A stretch of 16,972 bases of DNA, from assembly GCA_036398215.1 (NCBI GenBank), contig DASWHK010000239.1:1-16972 (forward strand), given 5' to 3'. Shown piece after piece: positions 1-6,304 of this stretch (position 1 is the stretch's first letter; every line of letters starts with the position of its first letter). This DNA is from DASWHK01 sp036398215 (lineage in GTDB: Bacteria > Acidobacteriota > UBA890). A program made the position numbers and the translations under genes. The notes beneath the pieces were generated by a model. It ran no database searches and had not been told where the DNA came from. It saw only the letters and a program-made list of their open reading frames with translations.

Positions 1-962
1 GGCGTGAACTCGCGATAATGCCCGCGCAGCGCCGCCAGGAACGAGGCGAAGCTCGGCTCGCGCTGCGGCTCGCGGTCCGCCAGGTACTCGCGCCAGTTGG
101 TCCACTTCTCCAGGTACTCCAGGTCGGCGAGGCCCTCGTCCACGATCACACGCGCCATCGCCAGCAGCACCGCGGCCTCGCTGCCCGGCCAGGTCGGCAG
201 CCAGTGGTCGGCCATCGAGGCGGTGTTGGAGAGCCGGGGGTCGAGCACCGCGAGCTCGGCGCCGCGCGATTTGGCCTCGATGATCCGCTGGGCGTGGGGG
301 TTGAAGTAGTGGCCCGACTCCAGGTGCGCCGAGATCAGCAGGATCATGCGGGCCCGTTCGTGGTCCGGCGACGGCCGGTCGTGCTGGTGCCACAGCGCGT
401 AGCCGAGCCGCGCCCCGGCGGAGCAGATGTTGGTGTGCGAGTTGTGGGCGTCGAGCCCCCACGCCTGGATCACTCGGTCCATGGCGCCGTCGTGGCCGGG
501 CCGCCCGACGTGGTACATGATCTCGTTGCCGCGCCCTTCGGTGATCGCCGCGCGCATCCGCCGGGCGATCTCGTCGAGCGCGGTGTCCCAGCTGATCCGC
601 ACCCAGCGGCCCGAGCCGCGCTCGCCGACCCGCTTCATCGGGTGCAGGATCCGCTCGGCGTCGTTGACCTGGTTGATGGTCGCCGGCCCCTTGGCGCAGG
701 TGCGGCCGCGGCTGCCGGGGTGCACCGGATTGCCTTCGAAGCGCCGGATCCTGCCGCTGAACTTGTCGACGTAGGCGAGCAGCCCGCACGCCGACTCGCA
801 GTTGAAGCAGATCGTCGGCACCAGCGAGTAGCGGCGCTCGACCCGGCGCGGCCAGGCGGCGGCGTCGAGCTCGGGCCAGTCGTCCCAGTGCTCGGGCCCG
901 GGGGCGCTGCTTAGCGACCAGCCGCTGTCGTCCTCGGGGTAGCGTCCGAATCGATCGGCCAT
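1..962 (-). CDS. Molybdopterin oxidoreductase catalytic subunit (N-terminal 320 residues; runs off left edge)
   Basis: This is a DMSO-reductase-superfamily subunit that binds Mo-bisMGD and one [4Fe-4S] cluster. Reading from ATG at 962, the cluster motif is C52-x2-C55-x3-C59-x29-C89, with C89 followed by AKG. A later HTNICSAGARLGY segment puts C180 where the family carries its molybdenum ligand. A Cys ligand is known in polysulfide, thiosulfate and tetrathionate reductases, while DMSO reductase has Ser. The first 50 residues are acidic and show no twin-arginine signal, so the enzyme probably stays in the cytoplasm. The start lies 2 bases after the stop of the upstream iron-sulfur/NrfD gene, so translation is probably coupled; no strong ribosome binding site is seen. 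The substrate cannot be named. A polysulfide/tetrathionate reductase-like enzyme or a cytoplasmic sulfite dehydrogenase (SoeABC-like) are both possible. The C-terminal part, with the second MGD-binding domain, lies outside the window. Confidence 0.93.
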   Translation of the reverse strand, partial: MADRFGRYPEDDSGWSLSSAPGPEHWDDWPELDAAAWPRRVERRYSLVPTICFNCESACGLLAYVDKFSGRIRRFEGNPVHPGSRGRTCAKGPATINQVNDAERILHPMKRVGERGSGRWVRISWDTALDEIARRMRAAITEGRGNEIMYHVGRPGHDGAMDRVIQAWGLDAHNSHTNICSAGARLGYALWHQHDRPSPDHERARMILLISAHLESGHYFNPHAQRIIEAKSRGAELAVLDPRLSNTASMADHWLPTWPGSEAAVLLAMARVIVDEGLADLEYLEKWTNWREYLADREPQREPSFASFLAALRGHYREFT

Positions 963-964
963 GG

Positions 965-2800
965 TCAGCTCAGCGGTGGCGCCTGGCCGGCGAGGTTCCA
1001 GGCGTGCTCGTAACAGGCGAGGCCGGCCAGCGCGGCGCTGCCGCCGAGCACGGCCATGGGGCCGACCGGCTCGCCCCCCAGCGCCGCGGCGATGGCGATC
1101 ACGGCGAGGGCGATGCCGCTCCAGAACAGCCTCGCGAAGCGGCCCCGCAGCATCGCCGCCGCGGCCTTCGCCCCGTCGCGCGTGGCGTGGGCGACGCTTA
1201 CCTCGCCGAAAAAGACCAGCGCCAGGTGGAGGGCCAGAGCGCCGGCCAGGAGGTGCGGCAGCCGGTGGCTGTGCGATGCCGCGTGCGACTGCGCCAACAG
1301 CATGATCCCGGCCCCGGCCGCCAGCGCCTGCACCGAGAGGTGCAAGGGAAGCAACGGGTTCTGCCAGAGGTCACGCCCCTTGGCCTGGGCGAACAGGTAG
1401 CCGCTGTAGCCGGCGGTGGCCAGGGCCGAGACCACCAGTGGCCAGCGCAGCCACGCCAGCAGGCGTCCGGCGGCGAGGGCGGGCTCGCCTCCACCGAGCA
1501 GCTCGATCCCGGCGGCCGCCGTCCAGGCGGTCGCCAGAGCCGCGAAACCGGCGATGATGAAGGCCCCGCGGGCCAGCCACGAGCTCCAGTTGGGCCGCGT
1601 GAGGATCGTCCAGAAGCGCGCCGGGCGCTTGAGGTCGGCGACCAGCAGGACGGCGGTCAGCGCCAGGAACAGCAGCCCGATCGCCGGCGCCGCGAGCGCC
1701 GCCAGCGCGCCGCTGAGGTCCAGCCAGGGGGCGAGCGCCGCCACCAGAAAGGCGCCGGCGGACACCGACTTGGTCCACAGGTAGGCCGAGACCATGCCGC
1801 CCCAGGGCGCCTCCGCATGGGCGACGTCGTAGACGGCGCGCGCCGGGCTCAGCCCGGCCCAGGCGCCGCTGTAGAAGTCCGCCTCGCCGGCCACCGCGGC
1901 GGCCGCCAGCGCCTGGGCAGCGGCGGCCGGCGGCAGATCGGAGCCCATCCAGGCGGCGGGCGGGGCGCCGACGCCTTGCGGAACGGGGTGTAGAGCTTCG
2001 CGGCCGACATGCCCTCTGTTTTCGTCCCTCGGGCTGTGGCGGGAGGCGGCGTCGGACCTCCCCGATGACGGTCCACGCGGTTCCCGCGACGTCGAGCCGT
2101 CCGGCGGGCCGGCGCCGCCGCGCTGCCCCGCCGCCGGCTCGCGGAGGCCGCTGCCCGGCTGGTAGCGATGGGTCGGGTAGTCGGAGGGGACGACGCCGCG
2201 ACGGTCGGCCCACATGTAGCCACCGCTCGGATCGGCGACCCCGGGGGTCAAGGCGGTCGGCTCGCCCTCGATGTAGAAGACCTTGGGCAGGGTCCCCTTC
2301 TCCGGCTTGCGGACGCTGACCCGACGGGTGGCGATCAGGTGCGAGACGCGCGAGGCCGGGTCGTCGATGTCGCCGACGACGATCGCCTCGGTCGGGCAGA
2401 CGGTCGCGCAGGGAGGCTCCATCTGCTGCTCGACCCGGTGCGCGCAGAAGTTACACTTCTCTGCCGTGCCGCTCTCCGGGTGGATATAGAGGGCGTCGTA
2501 GGGACAGGCCTGCATGCAGGCCTTACAGCCGATGCAGACGTCGCGGTCGAAGTCGACGATGCCGTTGTCGCGGCGAAACAGCGCGGTGACCGGGCAGATG
2601 GTCACGCACGGCGCGTTGTCGCAGTGGTTGCAGCGCAGGACGCTGAAAAAGCGGCGGACGTCCGGAAACGAGCCCTTTTCGACGTACTTCACCCAGGTGC
2701 GGTACGAGCCCAGCGGCACGTCGTGCTCGGCCTTGCAGGCGAGCGAGCAGGCATGGCAGCCGATGCAGCGCCCGTGGTCGATGACGAAGGAGTAGCGCAT
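965..2800 (-). CDS. Fused four-[4Fe-4S] ferredoxin and NrfD/PsrC quinone-interacting membrane subunit
   Basis: A 611-residue electron-transfer subunit that wires the molybdopterin enzyme to the quinone pool. Residues 1-180 resemble PsrB/DmsB. They carry four cysteine clusters, beginning CIGCHACSLAC at residue 12, then CNHCDNAPCVTICP, CIGCKACMQACP, and CNFC followed by PPCATVCP: sixteen cysteines for four cubane clusters. Residues about 200-290 are a Gly/Pro/Arg/Ser-rich linker. From about residue 325 there is an NrfD domain with about eight membrane segments, a KRPARFW motif after the second segment, and a C-terminal YEHAWNLAGQAPPLS typical of this family. In PsrABC or DmsABC these parts are usually separate proteins. 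There is no signal peptide, so the clusters face the cytoplasm. ATG at 2800 is chosen because the first cluster follows at the normal distance. The linker also holds an out-of-frame ATG with a ribosome binding site (see findings). Confidence 0.93.
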   Translation of the reverse strand: MRYSFVIDHGRCIGCHACSLACKAEHDVPLGSYRTWVKYVEKGSFPDVRRFFSVLRCNHCDNAPCVTICPVTALFRRDNGIVDFDRDVCIGCKACMQACPYDALYIHPESGTAEKCNFCAHRVEQQMEPPCATVCPTEAIVVGDIDDPASRVSHLIATRRVSVRKPEKGTLPKVFYIEGEPTALTPGVADPSGGYMWADRRGVVPSDYPTHRYQPGSGLREPAAGQRGGAGPPDGSTSREPRGPSSGRSDAASRHSPRDENRGHVGREALHPVPQGVGAPPAAWMGSDLPPAAAAQALAAAAVAGEADFYSGAWAGLSPARAVYDVAHAEAPWGGMVSAYLWTKSVSAGAFLVAALAPWLDLSGALAALAAPAIGLLFLALTAVLLVADLKRPARFWTILTRPNWSSWLARGAFIIAGFAALATAWTAAAGIELLGGGEPALAAGRLLAWLRWPLVVSALATAGYSGYLFAQAKGRDLWQNPLLPLHLSVQALAAGAGIMLLAQSHAASHSHRLPHLLAGALALHLALVFFGEVSVAHATRDGAKAAAAMLRGRFARLFWSGIALAVIAIAAALGGEPVGPMAVLGGSAALAGLACYEHAWNLAGQAPPLS

Positions 2801-2837
2801 CGGTGCCCGTGGTGTCGCCGGCGTGGAGCCTGCCTCT

Positions 2838-2901
2838 GGGCGCGCGCCGGAACGACTTCCGCATTCGGTTGGGCGCGCGCCGGAACGACTTACGCATTCG
2901 G
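2838..2901. repeat. 31-bp tandem direct repeat, two copies
   Basis: Copies lie at 2838-2868 and 2871-2901, match at 30 of 31 positions, and are separated by two bases (period 33). Each copy begins with a G followed by the 10-bp self-complementary ggcgcgcgcc, then ccggaacgactt, then cgcattcgg. In copy 1, cggaa and ttccg (2848-2852, 2857-2861) form a small hairpin with loop cgac; the single mismatch weakens it in copy 2. It sits 37-101 bases upstream of the minus-strand start. It could be a tandem operator or a fragment of a dispersed repeat; the sequence alone does not decide. Confidence 0.8.
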
Positions 2902-2927
2902 AGCCGGAAGCTATCTCTGCGTGCGCC

Positions 2928-3020
2928 CTGAGAGTGTGTCCGAGTCAGCGGCGGGTCGAGCACATCGCTCGGACCCACCGAGGAGGCGAAGGTTACCCCG
3001 AATGTCTCAGCAGGTCACGA
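2928..3020 (+). ncRNA. Glycine-riboswitch-like structured leader (candidate, single aptamer)
   Basis: On the plus strand, ctgaga (2928-2933) pairs with tctcag (3005-3010) as a P1-like helix. Three bases after GAGAG, GTCCGAG (2938-2944) pairs perfectly with CTCGGAC (2968-2974), a P2-like helix. This is followed at once by CCACCGAGGAGGCGAAGG, then a short GG/CC element, CCCCGAAT, GTCTCAG, and GGTCACGAC. The order GAGAG, P2, CACCGA-GGAG-GC-AA, P3, then CTCAG with a GGAC-like tail matches the glycine aptamer as I know it, though several consensus bases differ (CUCUCAGG is not exact). I see no second aptamer before the start at 3187. An overlapping hairpin (gggtcgagc with gctcggaccc, 2953-2976) would compete with P2. 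It would control the LutC/LutB operon. Confidence 0.35.
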
Positions 3021-3054
3021 CGCCGCGCCCGTTGGCTTCGCGCCGTGGAACGGC

Positions 3055-3072
3055 CGCGGTCGACACCGCCGT
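3055..3072. promoter_or_regulatory. Palindromic motif, copy 1 (candidate operator)
   Basis: The sequence CGCGGTCGACACCGCCGT contains the inverted repeat gcggt/accgc around cgac (3056-3069). A nearly identical copy lies 77 bases downstream. The segment accgccgt (3065-3072) can also pair with acggcggt at 3093-3100, giving an 8-bp stem with a 20-base loop. Two spaced copies of a palindrome just upstream of the Lut operon are what binding sites for a dimeric regulator look like. No regulator gene is in the window to match them. Confidence 0.4.
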
Positions 3073-3131
3073 TGCAACAAGTGGATCGGTACACGGCGGT
3101 TCGGCCGGTCAAGGCATCCGCAGTCGAAAGG

Positions 3132-3149
3132 CGCGGTCGATACCGCCGT
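3132..3149. promoter_or_regulatory. Palindromic motif, copy 2 (candidate operator)
   Basis: The sequence CGCGGTCGATACCGCCGT differs from copy 1 by one base in the loop, which keeps the palindrome intact (gcggt at 3133-3137, accgc at 3142-3146). It ends 37 bases before the chosen start of the LutC-like gene, a position suited to repression or to leader-RNA folding. Confidence 0.4.
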
Positions 3150-3186
3150 GGTTGCCGGGCACCGGCCGCTGAGCGAACCTTGGCCC

Positions 3187-3741
3187 ATGCACGCCACCGA
3201 GGCCGAACTCGCCGAGCGCTTCGCCGCCGTCCTGCAGGCCGCCGGCGGCAGCAGCCAGTCGCTGGCCGTCCCTCGTGAGATCGCCGGAGCGATCGTCCGG
3301 GTGGCGCGCGGCCAGGCGGCTCGCGAGATCCTCTACGAGCCGACCGCGCTCGTCGATCGTCTCGGGCTCAAGCTGTTGCTCGCGGCCCACGGCATCGAGC
3401 TGGTGACGGTCGGCGAGGCTGGCGGCCGCGCCGCTGAGCTCAAGGTGTCGCTGACCGGCGCCGAGCTGGCCATCGCCGAGACCGGCACCCTGCTGGTGGG
3501 AGGTCGGCCCGGCGGCTGGGGCCTGGCGACCGTCCTGCCGTGGGTGCATGTCGTCCTGCTTCCCGCCGGTCGGATCGTCGCCGACCTGCCCGCCGCTTTC
3601 GAGCGCTTCGCGGCGCGCCTGAGCGGCGGCGAAGCCGACTGGGTGTGGATCACCGGGCCGTCGCGGACGGCCGACATCGGCCACAAGCTGGTGCTGGGAG
3701 CGCACGGCCCCAACGCCCTCGAAGTGCTGATCGTCGAATGA
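3187..3741 (+). CDS. lutC: LutC/YkgG-like LUD-domain protein
   Basis: A 184-residue protein of the LUD family, related to LutC, the small subunit of the LutABC L-lactate oxidation complex. The sequence runs from a helical N-terminus (ATEAELAERFAAVLQAAGG) into the diagnostic region with ETGTLLV near residue 100. This is followed by a PWVHVVLLPAGRIV strand-turn-strand and a C-terminal TGPSRTADIGHKLVLGAHGP segment, the usual LUD ending that contacts substrate or partner. I start at ATG 3187 because an upstream in-frame GTG at 3148 would add 13 residues unlike the family and would overlap the palindromic motif. Its stop overlaps the next gene's start (ATGA at 3738-3741), so the two are translationally coupled. 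LutC alone has no known catalytic activity, and the exact substrate of this complex is inferred from family. Confidence 0.88.
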   Translation: MHATEAELAERFAAVLQAAGGSSQSLAVPREIAGAIVRVARGQAAREILYEPTALVDRLGLKLLLAAHGIELVTVGEAGGRAAELKVSLTGAELAIAETGTLLVGGRPGGWGLATVLPWVHVVLLPAGRIVADLPAAFERFAARLSGGEADWVWITGPSRTADIGHKLVLGAHGPNALEVLIVE

Positions 3742-6104
3742 GACCGCGCCGCGAGCCGCGCCACCTGGCGGCGGAGATCCGCGCGGCGCTCGCCGACAAG
3801 AGCCTCGAGACGGCGCTGTCCGCCGCCGTCACCGGCATCAATGCCAAGCGCCGCGAGGTGATCTCCCGCTTCCCCGGCTACGAGGAGGCGCGACGGCGCG
3901 CCCGCGAGATCGAGGAGGCGGCGATCGCCGCCTTGCCGGCGCTGATCGACCGCTTCGGCGCCGCGGTGGAGGCGAGCGGCGGCCACGTGCATCACGCCGC
4001 CGATGACGAGGAGGCGTGCCGGATCATCAACTCCATCGCCCGTCAGCACGACGCCCGCCGCGTCGTGAAGTCGAAGTCGATGACCAGCGAGGAGATCCGC
4101 CTCAACGAGGCCCTCGAGGCCGCGGGGCTGGAGGTGCGCGAGACCGACCTCGGCGAGTACATCGTCCAGCTGGCCGGCGACCGGCCGTCGCACATTGTGG
4201 CGCCGATCATCCACATGACGCTCGAAGACGTCCGCGAGGTCTTCCGCAAGAGCTTCGCGCTCGACAGCGTCCCTGCCGAGCCCGAGCAGCTCACCCAGCT
4301 GGCGAGGCAGCGGCTGCGCGCCGACTTCCTCGCCGCGGACCTGGGGATCACCGGCGCCAACTTCCTGCTCGCCGATTCCGGCACCGTCGTGATCGTCGAG
4401 AACGAGGGCAACGCGCGGATGAGCACCCAGCTGCCGCGCGCCCACGTGGTCCTGGCCGGCGTCGACAAGCTCATCCCCGGCGTCGCCGACCTGCTGCCGT
4501 TCCTGCAGCTGCTGCCGCGCACCGCCACCGGCCAGCTGCTGACGTCGTACCTGTCGTTCATCTCCGGGCCCGGCTGGGCGGGCGGGCCGCGCAGCGGCGG
4601 CGAGCCGCGCGGCTTCCACGTCGTGCTGCTCGACAACGGCCGAATGGCGATGCGCGATGATCCGCTGCTCGTCGAAGCTCTGTACTGCATCCGCTGCGGC
4701 GGCTGCATGACCGTTTGTCCGCCCTACCAGGTCCTGGGTGGCCACGTGTACGGCGGCCCCACCTACCATTCCGGCATCGGCAACGCCTGGGAGGCCGGCG
4801 TCAGCGGGCTGGCCACCGCCGCCGGCTTCAACGACCTGTGCACGACCTGCTCCCGTTGTCAGGACGTCTGCCCGGTGGGCATCGACATCCCCTGGATGAA
4901 CACGGTGCTGCGCGAGCGCATCGCCGAGAGCCGCCGCCGGCCGCGCGGCCTGCTCGAGCGAGCGATCGTCGACCGGCTGCTGCCGACCGACGAGCCGGGA
5001 GCGGTGAGCATCGCGGCCCGCCTTTTTTCCGAGCCGGCGCGGGTCTATCGGCTGGCGCGCCGCCGGCCGCTGCGGGCGTTGATGGAATGGCGGGTGGCCC
5101 GTCTCCTGCTGGCGCGAACCGCCGGCGTGTCGGCCGCCCGGCGGCTGCCGGTTCCCGCGGCGGAGACCTTCACGAGCTGGTTCCGCGGCCGCAGCGGTCG
5201 CGTCGTCACCAACGGCCTCGAGGCGCAGCGGGCCTCCAGCGATCGCCGGGGGTCGACCGTGGCCCTGTTCGCCGACTGTCACACCGAGCACCTCGAGACC
5301 GCGGCCGGCCGGGCGGCCGTCGACTGCCTGAACAAATGCGGGCTCGGCGTCATCCTGGTTTCCGGCCATTGCTGCGGGCGGGCGGCGCTGTCGCAGGGAA
5401 TGTTGCGCACGGCGCGCCGCCAGGCGGAAGCGCTGCAGCGGACGCTGGCGCCGCTCGCCAAGACCGGCCACCGCATCGTCGGCATCGAGCCTTCGTGCCT
5501 GAGCGCCGTCGCCGACGATCACCGCAAGCTGCTGCCCGGGGGCGGCGCCGAGCAGGTCGCTGCTCGCTGCCGCGACGTGCTCGAGCTGCTCGAACAACGG
5601 CTCGGCGGCGGGGACCCCGCCGCGGCCGCCGCGAGGCCCGTCCCGGGGTGGAAGCCGGCGCCCGCCGGAAGGCCGCAGCCCCTCTTGCTGCACGGGCACT
5701 GCCAGCAGAAGACACTCGGCTGGATGCCGGCCGCGGTTCGGCTGCTCGCCTCCATCCCCGGCTTCGAGCTGCGCACGACGACCGCCGAGTGCTGCGGCAT
5801 GGCCGGCTCGTTCGGCTACAAGCGCGACTACTACCCGGTGAGCGCCGAGCTCGGCCGCCGTCTCATCGCCGAGATCGAGACCCTGGAAGCCGACCCGCGC
5901 CCGGGCCGCTTGGCGACCGGCGACGCCGGCAGCGGATGGAGAACGAAAGGCGGCGGCCCCTCGAAGGGGCGGGGCGCCCCGGAAGCGGGCGCCCGAGCCT
6001 GCCGCTACCTGGCCTGCGGAACCTCCTGTCGCGCCCAGATCGAAGAGCTCGGCGGCCGCCGCGCCGTCCACCCGGTGGAGCTCATCGCCGAGCGCTTGCG
6101 CTAA
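3738..6104 (+). CDS. LutB-LutA-like fusion: LUD, 2x[4Fe-4S] and two CCG domains
   Basis: A 788-residue iron-sulfur oxidoreductase that joins what are usually two subunits of lactate-utilization systems. Residues about 1-310 form a LutB-type LUD domain (KSKSMTSEEIRLNEAL, ETDLGEYIVQLAGDRPSHIV, GITGANFLLADSGT, ENEGNAR). Residues 317-380 bind two [4Fe-4S] clusters: C317/C320/C323/C327 and C368/C371/C374/C378, each run ending in CP. The C-terminal half has two cysteine-rich CCG domains. The first has C545-C546-G547 and a later EPSC; the second has HGHCQQK, C685-C686-G687 (ECCGMAGSFGY) and ACGTSC. The second resembles the tail of FAD-linked GlcF/GlpC-type proteins. A Gly/Arg-rich insert at about 718-753 interrupts the second CCG domain. 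The start is ATG 3738, four bases inside the LutC-like gene. Electrons probably pass to the quinone pool. Lactate is the likely substrate, but glycolate or another hydroxyacid is not excluded. Confidence 0.92.
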   Translation: MRPRREPRHLAAEIRAALADKSLETALSAAVTGINAKRREVISRFPGYEEARRRAREIEEAAIAALPALIDRFGAAVEASGGHVHHAADDEEACRIINSIARQHDARRVVKSKSMTSEEIRLNEALEAAGLEVRETDLGEYIVQLAGDRPSHIVAPIIHMTLEDVREVFRKSFALDSVPAEPEQLTQLARQRLRADFLAADLGITGANFLLADSGTVVIVENEGNARMSTQLPRAHVVLAGVDKLIPGVADLLPFLQLLPRTATGQLLTSYLSFISGPGWAGGPRSGGEPRGFHVVLLDNGRMAMRDDPLLVEALYCIRCGGCMTVCPPYQVLGGHVYGGPTYHSGIGNAWEAGVSGLATAAGFNDLCTTCSRCQDVCPVGIDIPWMNTVLRERIAESRRRPRGLLERAIVDRLLPTDEPGAVSIAARLFSEPARVYRLARRRPLRALMEWRVARLLLARTAGVSAARRLPVPAAETFTSWFRGRSGRVVTNGLEAQRASSDRRGSTVALFADCHTEHLETAAGRAAVDCLNKCGLGVILVSGHCCGRAALSQGMLRTARRQAEALQRTLAPLAKTGHRIVGIEPSCLSAVADDHRKLLPGGGAEQVAARCRDVLELLEQRLGGGDPAAAAARPVPGWKPAPAGRPQPLLLHGHCQQKTLGWMPAAVRLLASIPGFELRTTTAECCGMAGSFGYKRDYYPVSAELGRRLIAEIETLEADPRPGRLATGDAGSGWRTKGGGPSKGRGAPEAGARACRYLACGTSCRAQIEELGGRRAVHPVELIAERLR
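5956..5980. repeat. Hairpin-forming insert inside the LutB-LutA-like gene
   Basis: The bases gcccct-cga-aggggc (5956-5970) form a perfect 6-bp stem. They are followed directly by the 10-bp palindrome ggggcgcccc (5971-5980). This sits in the coding stretch for the Gly/Arg-rich insert that separates the helix ending IAEIETL from the conserved CRYLACGTSC of the second CCG domain. It may be a small palindromic element that inserted in frame, or a natural loop expansion. Confidence 0.5.
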
Positions 6105-6304
6105 ACGCCGGCGCAGAAATAACTTCCTGCATCCAAGGCGGAGGTCATTGGGCGCGAGCCCGAGAGCAATGCGGCCTGCAACCCGTCGCCGCGGACGCTT
6201 TATAGGAGCTCGTAAGGGAACTTTGGTGGGGCTGACCCGCGGCTCTTGCGAGCAAGAGAATCGCAGGGCCTGATCGCCTTCGGCGGGATCACGGAGGGGC
6301 TTGG
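6105..6304 (+). promoter_or_regulatory. Leader region before the LplT-PlsC-Aas gene, with two hairpins
   Basis: There are 200 bases without a gene. A perfect 6-bp hairpin ctcttg-cgag-caagag lies at 6243-6258. A second, tgatc.gcc-ttc-ggc.gatca with a two-base bulge, lies at 6271-6291 and ends two bases before the ribosome binding site ggagggg (6293-6299). A smaller gggc-gcga-gccc hairpin is at 6150-6161. No T-run follows any of them, so none is a standard intrinsic terminator. The second hairpin could mask the ribosome binding site. The stretch tataggag near 6201 is weakly -10-like and I do not call it. Confidence 0.4.

Larger units (their letters stand above)
2801..3186. promoter_or_regulatory. 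Divergent control region between the Mo/NrfD operon and the Lut operon
   Basis: There are 386 bases between two divergent operons, and I find no convincing gene in them. Open frames that cross this stretch have the Arg/Pro-rich composition of GC-rich shadow frames. The region holds, in plus-strand order, a 31-bp tandem direct repeat, a glycine-riboswitch-like fold, and two copies of an 18-bp palindromic motif. A third half-site lies between the two palindromes. Both operons must start transcription here, but I could not identify either promoter with confidence. Confidence 0.7.

Noticed and set aside
18..914. Plus-strand frames at the left edge
   Set aside because: They are antisense to a molybdopterin oxidoreductase whose cluster motif and length are clear on the minus strand.
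2928..3010. TPP riboswitch suggested by CTGAGA and GCGAAGG
   Set aside because: The order and the remaining conserved TPP segments (AACCTGA and the paired GG-TAAT-CC element) are missing.
3333..6071. A 912-codon open frame on the minus strand opposite the Lut genes
   Set aside because: It has no recognisable domain, while the plus-strand genes carry complete LUD, ferredoxin and CCG motifs.
6243..6291. Intrinsic terminator after the LutB-LutA-like gene
   Set aside because: Neither hairpin is followed by a T-run, and the second runs almost into the next gene's ribosome binding site.
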